DNA of 64,000 nt, taken from positions 1,624,592 through 1,688,591 of the forward strand of contig NC_091293.1 in the NCBI RefSeq assembly GCF_038502225.1, written 5' to 3'. Positions 37,470 through 49,282 of the stretch are shown here, piece by piece. Position numbers and translations under genes: made by a program. Position 1 is the first letter of the stretch; each line of letters starts with the position of its first letter. The notes beneath the pieces are model-generated. The model worked only from the letters and a program-made list of their open reading frames with translations, had not been told where the DNA came from and ran no database searches. Origin of the DNA: Cherax quadricarinatus. Taxonomy: Eukaryota; Arthropoda; Malacostraca; Decapoda; Parastacidae.

Positions 37470-38098
37470 TTGTTGATGATGGTGATGTTGATAATGGTGA
37501 TGTTGATGATGGTGATGTTGATAATGGTGATGTTGATGATGGTGATGTTGATAATGGTGATGTTGATGATGGTGATGTTGATAATGGTGATGTTGATGAT
37601 GGTGATGTTGATAATGGTGATGTTGATGATGGTGATGTTGATAATGGTGATGATGATGGTGATGTTGATAATGGTGATGTTGATGATGGTGATGTTGATA
37701 ATGGTGATGATGATGGTGATGTTCATGATGGTGATGTTGATGATGGTGATGTTGATAATGGTGATGATGATGGTGATGTTGATAATGGTGATGATGATGG
37801 TGATGTTGATAATGGTGATGTTGATGATGGTGATGTTGATAATGGTGATGTTGATGATGGTGATGTTGATAATGGTGATGTTGATGATGGTGATGTTGAT
37901 AATGGTGATGTTGATGATGGTGATGTTGATAATGGTGATGTTGATGATGGTGATGTTGATAATGGTGATGTTGATGATGGTGATGTTGATGATGGTGATG
38001 TTGATAATGGTGATGTTGATGAATGTGTGATGATGGTGATCATGGTGATGTTGATGATGGTGATGTTGATAATGGTGATGATGATGGTGATGTTGATA
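37470..38098. repeat. 30-bp minisatellite (GATGTTGATGATGGT / GATGTTGATAATGGT)
   Basis: Alternating 15-bp half units with occasional 3-bp deletions. The Asp/Gly/Val and Met/Leu/Val frames are repeat artefacts. Confidence 0.97.
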
Positions 38099-38234
38099 TG
38101 TTTGTTATTTAAAAATGTTCATGTTTCTTAAGTTGTCGCTCACGAAGTTGTAATGTTTTAGTTGAAATTATGTACTGATGTTGTTGCTGAAGTTGTAATT
38201 TGGTAGATGATGTGCAGTTATTCGCCGGAAATAT

Positions 38235-39194
38235 CTAAAGCTGGAAGAGGTCGTCTCTGAGGCTGGTAGAGGTCGTCTCTGAGGCTGGTAGAGGTCGTCT
38301 CTGAGGCTGGTAGAGGTCGTCTCTGAGGCTGGTAGAGGTCGTCTCTGAGGCTGGTAGAGGTCGTCTCTGAGGCTGGTAGAGGTCGTCTCTGAGGCTGGTA
38401 GTGGTCGTCTCTGAGGCTGGTAGAGGTCGTCTCTGAGGCTGGTAGAGGTCGTCTCTGAGGCTGGTAGAGATCGTCTCTGAGGCTGGTAGAGGTCGTCTCT
38501 GAGGCTGGTAGAGGACGTCTCTGAGGCTGGTAGAGGTCGTCTCTGAGGCTGGTAGAGGTCGTCTCTGAGGCTGGTAGAGGTCGTCTCTGAGGCTGGTAGA
38601 GGTCGTCTCTGAGGCTGGTAGTGGTCGTCTCTGAGGCTGGTAGAGGTCGTCTCTGAGGCTGGTAGAGGTCGTCTCTGAGGCTGGTAGAGATCGTCTCTGA
38701 GGCTGGTAGAGGTCGTCTCTGAGGCTGGTAGAGGACGTCTCTGAGGCTGGTAGAGGTCGTCTCTGAGGCTGGTAGAGGTCGTCTCTGAGGCTGGTGGAGG
38801 TCGTCTCTGAGGCTGGTGGAGGTCGTCTCTGAGGCTGGTAGTGGTCGTCTCTGAGGCTGGTAGAGTTCGTCTCTGAGGCTGGTAGTGGTCGTCTCTGAGG
38901 CTGGTAGTGGTCGTCTCTCGTCTCTGAGGCTGGTGGAGGTCGTCTCTCTAGAGGTCGTCTCTGAGGCTGGTAGTGGTCGTCTCTGAGGCTGGTAGAGGTC
39001 GTCTCTGAGGCTGGTAGTGGTCGTCTCTGAGGCTGGTAGTGGTCGTCTCTGAGGCTGGTGGAGGTCGTCTCTGAGGCTGGTAGTGGTCGTCTCTGAGGCT
39101 GGTAGTGGTCGTCTCTGAGGCTGGTGGAGGTCGTCTCTGAGGCTGGTAGTGGTCGTCTCTGAGGCTGGTAGAGGTCGTCTCTGAGGCTGGTAGA
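38235..39194. repeat. 22-bp minisatellite (GAGGTCGTCTCTGAGGCTG + GTA)
   Basis: About 43 copies. TAGAGG, TAGTGG and TGGAGG variants are distributed unevenly, with TAGTGG enriched after 38820. The minus strand lacks stops in all phases, giving a spurious 341-codon frame. Confidence 0.97.
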
Positions 39195-39845
39195 AGAAAC
39201 ATCTAGTTAAAGGGAAGTGTGTGTAGGTACTAGAGAGTGTCATTAAAGTTAATCGAAGGCTTTTCTAATATGAAAAACGAAGTACTTAAACTTAGAAGAG
39301 GTTGACATTAATGTTAGTAAAGGATGTGTCTAAAATTCAAAGAAACTATCTGAAGTTATTAGAGGGTGAATCTAATCTTAGTGGAGAGATGTATTTAACG
39401 TTAAATGGGGAAGCATCTAAAGTTAGTAAATTATGTATCTAATGTTCCTGGTTAAATAAGCTTATTTTGCTATATTGATGTAAAATTGTTTTTGATATAA
39501 AACTTTGATGAGTTTCGAGAGTCTGATGCAATGTTCATGATATGTTTGTTATGTTTTGTTGATGATGTATGTTGAGGCTGCGCTTGATGTGATTATAAGC
39601 GCTGTTGTTTTGATGTTATGTTGAAATATTTGCAATCGAAAGATGTTGAAGTTGTGGGAAATTGTTGTAGTACATTTGATGTAATGTTATACTAGATGTT
39701 ATGTGTTGTTGATGTAATGTTTATGTTGATATACTTGTTATGTATGTTGGTAGATGTTGTAGTGAAGTTAGAATTAAGTTTGTTAAGCCTGTTCAAGGTA
39801 ATTCCTGAAATGTTCGTGTATTTCTGCATGTTATGTAATGTTCAT
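39195..39845. other. Unassigned sequence
   Basis: T/G-biased (ATGTT words), complementary in style to 36.4-37.4 kb. No gene seen. Confidence 0.5.
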
Positions 39846-40110
39846 TTTGGTTTAGAAAGACACGTAAGCAAACACTATAACATATTTATTAGAAAACGTT
39901 TCGGTCCTGGGACCTTGATCACTTCTAACATACAGAGGTAGAAAGACATTATATATATATAGGCGGAGAGTGAGATGTGACGCACGTGACCTGAGGAAAG
40001 TCATAAGAACATAAGAATGGAGGAACACTGTAGAAGGCCTACTGGCCCATGCGAGGCAGGTCCTTATCAAAACAACCTCTACCTATGATGAGGACGGGTA
40101 GACGATGAAA
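39846..40110 (-). repeat. PLE family 2 pLTR-like segment
   Basis: Lies directly 3' of the minus-strand GIY-YIG frame and includes, on the minus strand at 39898-39922, GTGATCAAGGTC-CCAG-GACC-GAAAC, another hammerhead-like hairpin. Confidence 0.55.
39898..39922 (-). ncRNA. Hammerhead-like hairpin, PLE family 2
   Basis: TGATCA, stem GGTC/GACC with loop CCAG, then GAAACGTT. It lies about 190 nt downstream of the PLE coding remnant in the same sense. Confidence 0.4.
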
Positions 40111-40620
40111 TCATGTGACTCCTGTGTTGTTGGGTTGGTGCTGCTTAAGTATCATGTATGCCAATGTTTTTGAAATTTTGTAGTTTCCAGTGTTGCGTTC
40201 TATAGTGTCGGTGACGGAGATTAGTGAGTCTTCTAGGCACCGTCGGCGTCTGAGGTCTGGTTCTGTGAGGACGAGTTGTGCCTCATTCCAGTTCATCAAA
40301 TGCCCCGTGGAGTCTCTGTGGAGGACACAGGCTTACCTTACATCGTCTCTGTTAGAGGCATTTCGATGCTCATTCAGGCGGACTGCAAGATCTCTGCCTG
40401 TCTCGCCTACATATTTCTTGGGACAGAACCCACAGGGGATAGTGTAGACGCCTGCTGTAGAAGTTAGAGGTGTGGGGCTGCGTTTCGTAGTGAGGTCTTT
40501 GATAGATGATGTGTTTATGGTGGAAACGTTGATGTTACTCATAGCAAGTGCCCGGCGAGTATTCGTGGCAACATCGCCACATGGAAGCACTATGAACTGT
40601 TTAGGGGGCTGTTCCATGGC
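40111..40620 (-). pseudogene. Penelope-like element family 2, GIY-YIG domain fragment
   Basis: Frame 40333-40617 contains 'AGVYTIPCGFCPKKYVGETG' followed by RDLAVRLNEHR, a clear PLE-type GIY-YIG core. After a frameshift, 40111-40299 continues with 'MNWNEAQLVLTEPDLRRRR' and 'ERNTGNYKISKTLAYMI'. RT motifs are absent, so it is a 5'-truncated, dead copy, distinct in sequence from the copies at 1-4 kb. Confidence 0.8.
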
Positions 40621-41334
40621 CGGTTTGTACCAAGGTTTATACCAATGTTCATTTTATATTCATGTTATATGTTATTGTTGTAATGATCATTATCTTGTAA
40701 TGTTTTTGTTTCTGTGCTACTGTGTAGTTGTTATGTTGTGTCAAATGCTGATGTTGTTAAATTTTGTTAATGAAGTGATAAACTTTTTGTATGCCTGACC
40801 AAGTCATTTCTAATAGTTAGTAAAAAACAATTCAAACATTGACAATGTTGAAGTTATAATGTTAGTGATACGTTCATTAAATATGTTTAATGAAGCTTCT
40901 GATGTTTATGATCATCTTGTTATGCTTGTTGTGTAATGTTTGTGTTATGTATCTGAAGTAGTTGAAACATTCATGTTGTTATTGTAATGTTCGTGTTAGT
41001 AGGCTTTGAAATAGTTGTTATTACGTTCATGTTATGTGTTGTGGTTATTGGTATTTTTTGTAGATGTCTGTAAGGTAGTTGATGAATTTGTAGTTGTAAT
41101 GTAGTTGTTGATAATGTTGTATTGTTTTATATATTTGCTGTAATGTTTGGTATATAAGATAGTTGATGGTGTTTCTGAAGTCGGCGACGAGTGACATAAT
41201 GTAGTTAGTGAGAAGTTGTATTGTGAATGTAATTGATGATACTGTTGTTGATTGTATATTTGCTTTGCTTATGTGATGTTTGGAATGGATTTTAGTGCAG
41301 AACAAAAAAGGCACAATACCGTGGCTGTGACAAT
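40621..41334. other. Unassigned T/G-rich sequence
   Basis: ATGTT-rich, similar in composition to 39.2-39.8 kb. No gene seen. Confidence 0.5.
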
Positions 41335-41480
41335 ACATAGATAACCCGTACATAGGATAGAGCAAAGTTTATGACAACGACGTTTCGGTCCGACTTGGAC
41401 AAATCACAATTCACAATGGCAGAAGAGAATGAGTGAGCCAGTATATATAGGCGAAGTGGGAGAGAGACGAGAGAAAGAAA
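41335..41480 (-). repeat. Left copy of inverted flank repeat (PLE-like, hammerhead-like hairpin)
   Basis: Its reverse complement aligns with 59855-59950: TCACTCATTCTCTTCTG..., then a CGGACCGA block, then ACGGGTTAT versus GCGGGTTAT. The minus strand at 41382-41406 reads TGATTTGTCC, AAGTC, GGACCGAAAC. Confidence 0.7.
41382..41406 (-). ncRNA. Hammerhead-like hairpin, flank repeat family
   Basis: TGATTT, stem GTCC/GGAC with loop AAGTC, then CGAAACGTC. It fits the UGAUnn-stem-GAAAC pattern of the other copies with another stem sequence. Confidence 0.35.
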
Positions 41481-41484
41481 GTTG

Positions 41485-41775
41485 AAGAAGTACTGGTAAT
41501 ACTGGTAGACGAAGTAGTAGTTGAAGAAGTACTGGTAATACTGGTAGTGGAAGAAGTAGTTGAAGAAGTACTGGTAATACTGGTAGTGGAAGAAGTAGTT
41601 GAAGAAGTACTGGTAATACTGGTAGTGGAAGTAGTAGTTGAAGAAGTAGTGGTAATACTGGTAGTGGAAGTAGTAGTTGAAGAATTACTGGTAATACTGG
41701 TAGTGGAAGTAGTAGTTGAAGAAGTAGTGGTAATACTGGTAGTGGAAGTAGTAGTTGAAGGAGTAGTGGTAATAG
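41485..41775. repeat. ~39-bp minisatellite of GGTAGT/GAAGTA words
   Basis: Units TGGTAATACTGGTAGTGGAA + GTAGTAGTTGAAGAAGTA, seven or so copies. Confidence 0.93.
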
Positions 41776-42360
41776 AAAGTAGGGGGAATAGGTTTCTGCC
41801 ACAGGAGAAAGAAAGGGGTGTGAAAAGGTAACTGAAAAGATAGAAAGTAGAAGCAGTAACGGTAGTAAAGGAGTGGTAGTCCAAGTAGCAGCAGTAGTAG
41901 AAGTGGGCATGTCTCAAGACAAGAAAAAGGAGCACCGTAGGAGAGCTAAGGACTCATAAGATCCTCTGCTAAAACTGTCTATCCTTCTTCTAGTCTTCAC
42001 AGCCGTCGTCTTACTGAAGCATTCCTTATACACAGCTTTCCTAGTATAAATCTTAGTCGTGGCTTTGTCTCTGCATTTGCTTTACTTTCTCCTTACATTG
42101 TTATATACTCCAAACATCACAACACTCGTGACTTGACCTGATCCTTTCTTCTCTCTCTGCCTCTTCTCCTTTCCTATTTTTCCTTATTGCTTTCTTTATT
42201 TTTCTTTTCTTTTGCCTTGTGAGTTCTGTCTCTCAGATTTCCCCCTGTGTTTTTTGGTCCTACCCCTTGTGGGTCCTTAGCTCTCCTTCAGTGCTCTTTT
42301 TTCTTGTCTTTAAACATACCCCACTTTTATTACTACTACGACTACCACTCCTTTACTACT
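41776..42360. other. Left host flank of the Polinton
   Basis: Low-complexity, no gene. The stretch around 41800-41880 (TGCCACAGGAGAAAGAAAGG) is inverted relative to 59705-59760 on the right flank, so the insertion lies within or between inverted copies of one repeat. Confidence 0.6.
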
Positions 42361-42366
42361 GTTACT
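42361..42366. repeat. Target site duplication, left (GTTACT)
   Basis: Identical to 59655-59660. Six bp is the length known for Polinton integration. Confidence 0.93.
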
Positions 42367-43411
42367 AGTAGTGTAATTTGGTCGATCTAGAAACACTGCC
42401 GGATAATGACCATGGAAAATGAGATAATGATGGGGTCTGTATGACCTTAGGGCTGACAGGGTATGTGTTTAATATGTTTAATCATGCCCCAAGGGGATAG
42501 AGAGACTTATTCCTATACATTAATAAGTAGGTACATAAAGTAGAACAAAGGATTCAGGTGTGCAGGTGGCAGATTCCAGGATAATGAGTGTGGAAAAGAA
42601 TGTGATAATGGGTGGTCTGCATAAGCTCGGGTGCTGTCAGGGGTACAAGTTTAATATGTTTAATCATCCCCCCAGGGGATAGAGAGACTTATTTCTGTGT
42701 AATTACTAAGTATAAGAAGGTAGGTAATGATCACTTCTGACTCCCCAAACTCAATCACTCTGATAGATGGGGGAGGCAGTACAAAGGATTCAGGTGTGCA
42801 GGTGGCAGATTCCCCGGATAATGAGTGTGGAAAAGAATGTGATAATGGGTGGTCTGCATAAGCTCGGGTGCTGTCAGGGGTACAAGTTTAATATGTTTAA
42901 TCATCCCCCCAGGGGATAGAGAGACTTATTTCTGTGTAATTACTAAGTATAAGAAGGTAGGTAATGATCACTTCTGACTCCCCAAACTCAATCACTCTGA
43001 TAGATGGGGGAGGCAGTACAAAGGATTCAGGTGTGCAGGTGGCAGATTCCCCGGATAATGAGTGTGGAAAAGAATGTGATAATGAGTGGTCTGCATAAGC
43101 TCAGGTGCTGTCAGGGGTACAAGTTTAATATGTTTAATCATCCCCCAAGGGGATAGAGAGACTTATTTCTGTGTAATTACTAAGTATAAGAAGGTAGGTA
43201 ATGATCACTTCTGACTCCCCAAACTCAATCACTCTGATAGATGGGAGAGGCAGTACAAAGGATTCAGGTGACTGGGTACAAGCTTGCCATCTCCGAGGGA
43301 GTCCCCCCCCCCCTTCCCGGGGCTGCGACTCACTGACGCGACTGTTGCTACTTCACAACACTGCTGGGTTTAAAGAACGCGGTAATGGATGGGTAGCTGG
43401 TCCCCGAGGGA
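42367..43411. repeat. Polinton left terminal inverted repeat
   Basis: 1,045 bp: a short outer subunit, three 237-bp subunits (phase markers at 42588, 42825, 43062), then a unique ~140-bp stretch (AAGCTTGCCATCTCCGAGGG ... GCTGGTCCCCGAGGGA). It has one subunit more than the right TIR. A further subunit-like copy lies inside at 43423-43650 without a right-hand counterpart. Confidence 0.93.
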
Positions 43412-43861
43412 ACCGGATTCCGGGATAATGACCATGGAAAATAATGAGATAATGGGGGGTCTGTATGACCTTAGGGCTGACAGGGTAGGAGTTTAATATG
43501 TTTAATCATCCCCCAAGGGGATAGAGAGTCTTATTCCTAAGCATTACTAAGTAGGAACAGAAGTAGAGTAATGATCACTTCTGACTCCCCAAACTCTATC
43601 ACTCTGATAGATGGGAGAGAGGCAGTACAAAGGATTCAGGTGACTGGGTACGACTTAATAATTGGGTGGGGTCTCTGATGGAGTGTTGCGGCCAGCCTGC
43701 TTCTTTGGAGGTCATCGGGTGTGATTATCAGCCCTGCGTCCGCTCTCCGGCTACATCGGGGGCATCTGTGTGAAAAAGGATAATAACCTAATTTTTCAAA
43801 GGGTGAAAACAAAAAAAAGTCTCTCTTAGCAAATATATTTATTAGTTAACATTACATTGTT
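43412..43861. other. Subterminal region with an extra TIR subunit
   Basis: 43423-43650 repeats the 237-bp TIR subunit. 43651-43861 is unique and contains minus-strand AATAAA signals at 43843-43838 and overlapping the PolB stop (43866-43861), probably the polymerase transcript end. Confidence 0.75.
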
Positions 43862-46800
43862 TTATTCCTCCTCTCCCTCAGAACAGCTAGCTTCTAAGAG
43901 CATGAAACTACGAGCAGTGGCGGAAGATCTACCTCTCTCGCGTCGATGCTTGACCCTGGGGAAAAAATCTCTTACGGTTTTTTCTCTTCCCCGCCAAAGA
44001 TTGCAACTGTCTCTCATCTCTAGTTCCTCTTCTTTTGTACTCCCTTCTTCAGTACTGCTATTAGCTTCTTCGTCTTCCTCCACTTTGTCATCTGTTTTAT
44101 CTTTAAATAATTTAAACTTTGTTTCTCTGGCATCTGGATGACCATAGGATACAGAGTGATAGGCATCTAAGTAAAAGCGCTTATCATCAAATGAGCTAAG
44201 ACCTCGTTTCCTAGTGGTGATAGTGGTCATCTGACCTTTTAAATTTCTAATTTGACTATATTGGAAGGTATGTTTAGAACCGTCTTCCAGCACACTTCTA
44301 AAGTTATTATGAGTTAATAATTGTTGTTCAGACTGAGGAACTCCTTTTGCAGCGATAGTGTTGTTATTATCTGCTAGCAGGATGCTATACATTTTGGGTT
44401 TAATGCAGACTATTTCTGAAATAAGGCGGTCCCCCACCTCACTTTTAAGTAAGCCTAGAGATCCCTTCCTTGAGTCATTGTAGAGAGGATGATCTGTGGG
44501 GAAATTAGATGTGTCTATCCATTTCCTCAATGGTTCCTTACCGATCTCATCAGTAAGGTTTTTGATGCCCTCTAAACAGGCGATGACACTATCGGTATCT
44601 GAATAGACTAGTTTTATTTTGTCTTGGTATGTTTTCTTAAGAATCATATACCAAAAATGGTACAGCTTAAATTTGGCAAGTTCTAGTATCTGGTAACCTA
44701 TGTAATTAGGGTAAGTGAGTTTTATGGCTGGCGTCCCCGTCGTAACCAATACTTTGTTTTCTGAAAGCTTTATGGCTTTCTTAAATAGTGGCTTACTCAC
44801 CGCTCGCAAAAATGCTCCTGCTGATGTTATGAGCTTCGTTTTGTTGGCATATTTTGATGGATTAAACAATGTCTTGCCGAATACAGAATTGGTCAACAAT
44901 TTAAATAATCGCTGACAGTCTTTACTAGTGCTACTATTACGTTGCCTCACGTTCGTTTCAACAAAGCCCGCCAGATATTTTCCTTGTGAGAATTCATATA
45001 TGCTATGAATTTTCTCAATTTGTAGACCTATCTCCAAGAACAACTGCAATAAAGGCAATGATATTAGGTAGTTTCGTTTGGGGAGATGGTCCCCCACTAA
45101 TTTAGTATTTTTACGGGGTAGTTTTTGATTACTGATAGCCAATAGCTGTTTGCTGTACTCAGATAGATCATCTAATGTTATCTGTTTGTGATAGAGACAT
45201 AGTGGTAAGTCATCCGTGTAGCGAGCTAATTCTGGGGCTATTCCTAGAGTGTCTATAAGAAGCCAGTAACCTTTTATAGAGTCTTGAGGATTCTTCTGGA
45301 GAAGACCGCCATTTGCGAGAAAACTCGCCATTTCTGCGGGTGAGAGTTTTCGAATGTTTGCGTAGGGCAGCGCCTCAGTCATGCAAGAACCATAAAGAGA
45401 ATTAAAATCCCAGTATAGCAAAAATTTACTTACTAAGTTTTTCTCATCAAAATTGGGATTAATGAACTGGTTATTGGCCTGAGCAAACGTCCTAACAGCA
45501 GTAGTGAAGCCGCCTCTTATATTAGACTGTATGATGTTATAAAGCTCCTGATCAGTAATTAATTCTAATTCCACTCCACTGGTTTTTAAGAAGGCATCAT
45601 AGGCAAAGCCGGGGAGAGAAACATAGTGAACAACATCTAGATTATAGATGTTGTATAATAATCTCCTATGCAAGGTGAATATGTCAGCCAGAAGTCCTAC
45701 ATCACAGCTGAGATATACTAGGAGATAGTCTCCTAGAGTTTGACAGGCTGTTTTCTCCCAAACCAGATGAGCATGATCGAATTCTTCTTGGCTAATATGC
45801 TTCTTAGACAGAGAACTGTAGAAAGCTCTTTTTGGGGGTAAAGTCTTCTCTTCGAGCCTTTCTGGGGAGCTGCAATATTCATAAGGAAACACTTGTTTGC
45901 CGGTTAATAAGCATCCCCAACTTTCGGGGGGTAGATGACTTATCATCGCCTCTGTGAATTTCAAGGGTGATTTTGAAGCTATGTGCGCCTGAGCCAAACT
46001 AGCCAAACCAGCGGACAAGAAGGCTAGACTATCCAGGAAACGTAGTGCTCCTATTTCTACCTTTAGGAATTTATATCCCTGTTTCATTAAAACATTGATT
46101 GGGGCTTTAACACTTAGTTCTTTAATTATCAAAGCCATATCATATGATAGGTTATGAATAATAACAGGCAAATATTTACCTGAATTTTTCTGCCTTAAAT
46201 TGCAATTATTGCAGAGTGCTCCTAAATAATTAGCCTTAGGCATTAGATGGTCATGATGCCTCACCTTTGGTTTGGTAAGAGTAAAGTCCTGATGACAGAA
46301 GTTGCACTTCTTCTGTATGGCAAAATGTATATGCTGCTCCCTGGTCATATGAAGTGGATAACAGGGAGTGTTCATCTTTATCCAATCCCATAAAGACGAA
46401 AGTCTATCATACATATGATCAATACACTGTACCCCCCGATGGACATATCTATCTATTATAGTGTTATTTCTGTCTATCACTATATAGCCATAAGCTATTG
46501 CTACGTGTCTAGCTGTTATTACCCCCTCTGGCTTACGATTATCGAGATAGGCTTCTAAATCCACAAAGGCAGTATGAGAGGGCAAGTAGCCCTTGTGAGT
46601 ATTTTTGAATTTACAAACGCTTCCAGCTGGGGGAAAAATCAACTTTTGTTGGTTGTCGCATGAATTGAAATGAGTTTTTAAGTTGCAAATGTCACTATAT
46701 TCACTTAAACAATTCAAGCAAAAGTGCTTATTGCGTGAATGTTTTCTGGAGAAAATTCTCATATATTTCTGGAAGTGCTTGATTAAAGCTACATGAGTCT

Positions 46801-47841
46801 TTCCCAACAATAACAAGGGCACTACCAGTGAATATTTATTACTACCCCTACGACATAAAGTAGCATGATAGGTCCCTTCATGAGAAGTTAAGCAATAAAT
46901 AAATATTGATATTTTGTTGTCAGACTCGAGTTTGTGGATGTCACTCCACTGGACAGGGAGAGTCACTCGCGAGTAATTGACAAATTTCTGAAGGCTATCA
47001 CATCTAGATAAATATCGTCTGATTTTATACCAGCCCCAGCCAAGTCTACGACAGAAAAAGGCCGCCAGACATTGAATAAAACAGCTATTTTTTACTCCTC
47101 TCGGGTTAAATATCTGATTTTTCCCTCGTAAAGATGTGGGATATTCTATATAGTCTCCTAGGTATCCACGCACTCCATTCTTGCATATTACAATATGAAA
47201 ACCCTTTATATAATCTAGTATGAAGCCTGATCCCTCGCCCGATGAAATTTCAGTTTCTAATCGCATGCTAAGGTACTCCCTCCATGACCGTAAGAGCCGA
47301 GATATATCATCTCGTGTAACTAGTTGCGCGGGAAAAGTTATATAATGCTCACGACTGTCATCCTCTCCCAGTAGCGACTGTCTGCGCAAAATAAGGCTCA
47401 GTTCGGCATAAATCCTAAGAGCATTTTCATAAAGTGCTCGTCCTGATAGAACAGTGAAAAACTTCATAATATGCTGCATAAATGTTGTTGCGAAGGACTG
47501 AAGAAATAATATGGGGTCGTGTTTATGAGAGGCAGGAATTGAATATTTTATTCGACAGAAGTGACCTTGAAAACATTCCGCCTGCTGTAAGATATGCGGT
47601 TCCTCTGAAATGGAATCGTCTCCCATTTCACTCTCTTCCTCATCTGAACAAAAATTTTTTTTACCTGAAGTGAACCTTCGATTAGCAGAAGAGGGGGAAC
47701 CCAAGAAAGAGTAGTAATGATCCTTGGAAGAGGAGCTGTCACTTGTGGCGGCTGGTCTCCATCCACTGGGACCGGCAATCGGCTCAACTTGCTCTTGTGG
47801 GAGTGTTACGGTCGAAGATTCATCGGGGGACACACACTGAT
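43862..47841 (-). CDS. PolB: Protein-primed family B DNA polymerase, main exon
   Basis: Replicates the element from its TIR ends by protein priming. Residue numbers count from the GTG at 47833: 'NSCFIQCLAAFF' (~249-260, typical Polinton PolB N-region); C2H2-like 'FCLNCLSEYS...HFNSC' (371-392); ExoI 'FVDLEAY' (D425, E427); HNH/CxxC insert (510-545); ExoII 'HNLSYD' (560-565); ExoIII 'YLSCD' (707-711); Pol A 'YWDFNSLYG' (807-815); Pol B 'KLLTNSVFGK' (978-987); Pol C 'YSDTDS' (1077-1082). The terminal protein/C-terminal tail is acidic, then basic. The frame opens only three codons upstream of GTG at a splice acceptor (AG at 47843-47842), so the true start is in the exon at 48251-48395. Length with that exon is 1374 residues. 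All catalytic residues are intact. Confidence 0.96.
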
Positions 47842-48250
47842 CTGCATAATATAATTAGAGAAAGTTATTTATTATTATTTTGTTTTAGAGTCATACTAAA
47901 CTAATTATAACTCGAGCAATCTTTTAAAAAAATGTTACTGTTAAAGTATAAAACTGGGAGAAGCTAAGCAATCTATGGAATATATGCGGTTCTCAAAATG
48001 ATTTTTATTCTTGTTAGTGAGATACTTTATAAACATATCTTAAAAATGTTTGACTGTTAATAAAAATAATTGATTAAGAAAAGAGCGCTGACCTCTTTCT
48101 TCCTGGCCCGCCCCCCGGATCATCTGCTTGGAGTATTGCCCCGCCCCAACTGTTGGAAAAAATTATTATTAGCTCAAAGACTTATTTCATTATCTGAAAA
48201 TAGCAGTTTTAAGAAAACATCAATTCAGAGCAATAACCTGGTAATCTCAC

Positions 48251-48395
48251 CTGTCACGCATCTCCTGCGATGAGCTGTGACATTCGCTACACACACTGAT
48301 AGCCCACAGAAACTACAGGAGAATGTGTGGTGAGCTGCATCCTGAGGGTATAATCGCCCGCATAGGTGGCATCTGCGAGCTGGGTGACGAGTCAT
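48251..48395 (-). CDS. PolB: Predicted 5' coding exon of PolB (zinc finger)
   Basis: ATG at 48395, 48 codons plus one base, ending at a strong donor (GACAG|GTGAG). The intron 47842-48250 (409 nt) ends TTATATTATGCAG after a CT-rich tract. The split codon (G + AT) restores the PolB frame exactly. The peptide has CxxC at 9-12 with His at 22-23, then a C2HC finger C27, C30, H42, C46. A 5' UTR exon is also visible: acceptor AG at 48399-48398, donor GT at 48486-48485, TATA box at 48569-48562. Splicing is inferred from sites and frame. Confidence 0.8.
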
Positions 48396-48397
48396 AG

Positions 48398-48486
48398 CTG
48401 TAATTACACACTCACACTTTCATATTCCATAAATTATTTAAATTATAGATAATATTTTAATCTCCCATAGATAGAGAAGTTTTTAC
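48398..48486 (-). other. Predicted 5' UTR intron of the PolB transcript
   Basis: 89 nt from GTAAAAAC to TAATTACAG, directly before the start codon context CTATGAC. It lies between the TATA-proximal leader and the zinc-finger exon. Confidence 0.6.
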
Positions 48487-48561
48487 CTGCTCTAATCTAA
48501 GCTGGTAACTTTCTTGAGTGAGCGGGAAGAGCACCTTTCGCCCTACACGAAAAGGTGAGCG

Positions 48562-48569
48562 TATTTATA
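48562..48569 (-). promoter_or_regulatory. TATA box for PolB
   Basis: TATAAATA on the minus strand, about 75 nt upstream of the predicted 5' UTR donor and in the correct order for the spliced transcript. Confidence 0.6.
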
Positions 48570-49235
48570 GCACGCTTTTAGGATAGCGTGCTCATAAGAT
48601 ACTTAATTTTCCCCAAAGTAGAGGTACGGTTTTTCACATCAGTCTCTCTCTATTTTCACGAGAATCTTTTAAACAAAAATCCCTGCAAGTCTATATATTA
48701 TAAATATAATCTAGAAAAGATTTCTTATTGTCAATAAAGTAAGAGGGATAAAATCTGGGAAGAACTCTTTTCCCGAACGAAAAAATAAGAATTTAGACCG
48801 GGCAAGTAGGGAGGATTACGTAAATTGCCATAGTCATGTGAATTTCCCATTTGTATAAAGCCGAGGCGAGGGAAAGATTAATTAATTTATAGATTCTGTC
48901 CATCGCCAAAACTAAATATTCTTAAAAATAATAATAATAATAATAATAATATATTTTTCCCCAAAATAAAAATAAATAGGCATCAGCCGGCAGAAAGTGG
49001 CGGAGCCTGCTTCTCTTTGTCTGTGACCTCCATTCTACCCACCACCACCTGGCGTAGGGGCTCCCCCCGCCCGAGGTAGTGAAACTGCGTAATATCCAGA
49101 CGACCTTCACTGTCGGTCGGGCTTTTTTTTCTATGGTCTTCTGGCGGGAGAAGGTCATGCTGCCATTGTTATCTTCATCTCCGGGATAAACTCCCCCCTC
49201 CCTCCCCTCTGCTTTGAACTAAAAAGAAATGTTTA
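48570..49235. other. Divergent intergenic region between PolB and ATPase
   Basis: Contains AT-rich DNA, an (ATA)n run at 48926-48950, and an open minus frame 49158-48922 with an ATG ('MTFSRQKTIEKKARPTVKVV') that ends in a Tyr run from the ATA repeat. No family is recognised for it; it may be chance. Confidence 0.5.
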
Positions 49236-49243
49236 TATATAAG
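49236..49243 (+). promoter_or_regulatory. TATA box for the rightward ATPase-integrase cluster
   Basis: TATATAAG 40 nt upstream of the ATPase ATG. The downstream genes are too close together to have separate promoters. Confidence 0.6.
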
Positions 49244-49282
49244 ATGATTCTTCCACAAAAAAGGCTCATTTGAGATGGGAAG

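Noticed and set aside
37424..38131. 235-codon DGDVDNGDVD frame
   Set aside because: Translation of a GATGTTGATAATGGT array; not a calcium-binding protein gene.
38218..39243. 341-codon minus frame with RRPLPASETT repeats
   Set aside because: Direct translation of a 22-bp minisatellite; the other phases are open too.
41404..41935. Leu/Pro- or Thr/Ser-rich minus frames
   Set aside because: Both are alternative phases of one GGTAGT/GAAGTA minisatellite.
48922..49158. Minus-strand gene in the divergent promoter region
   Set aside because: It has an ATG but ends in a Tyr run from an ATA microsatellite and shows no recognisable domain; left as unproven.
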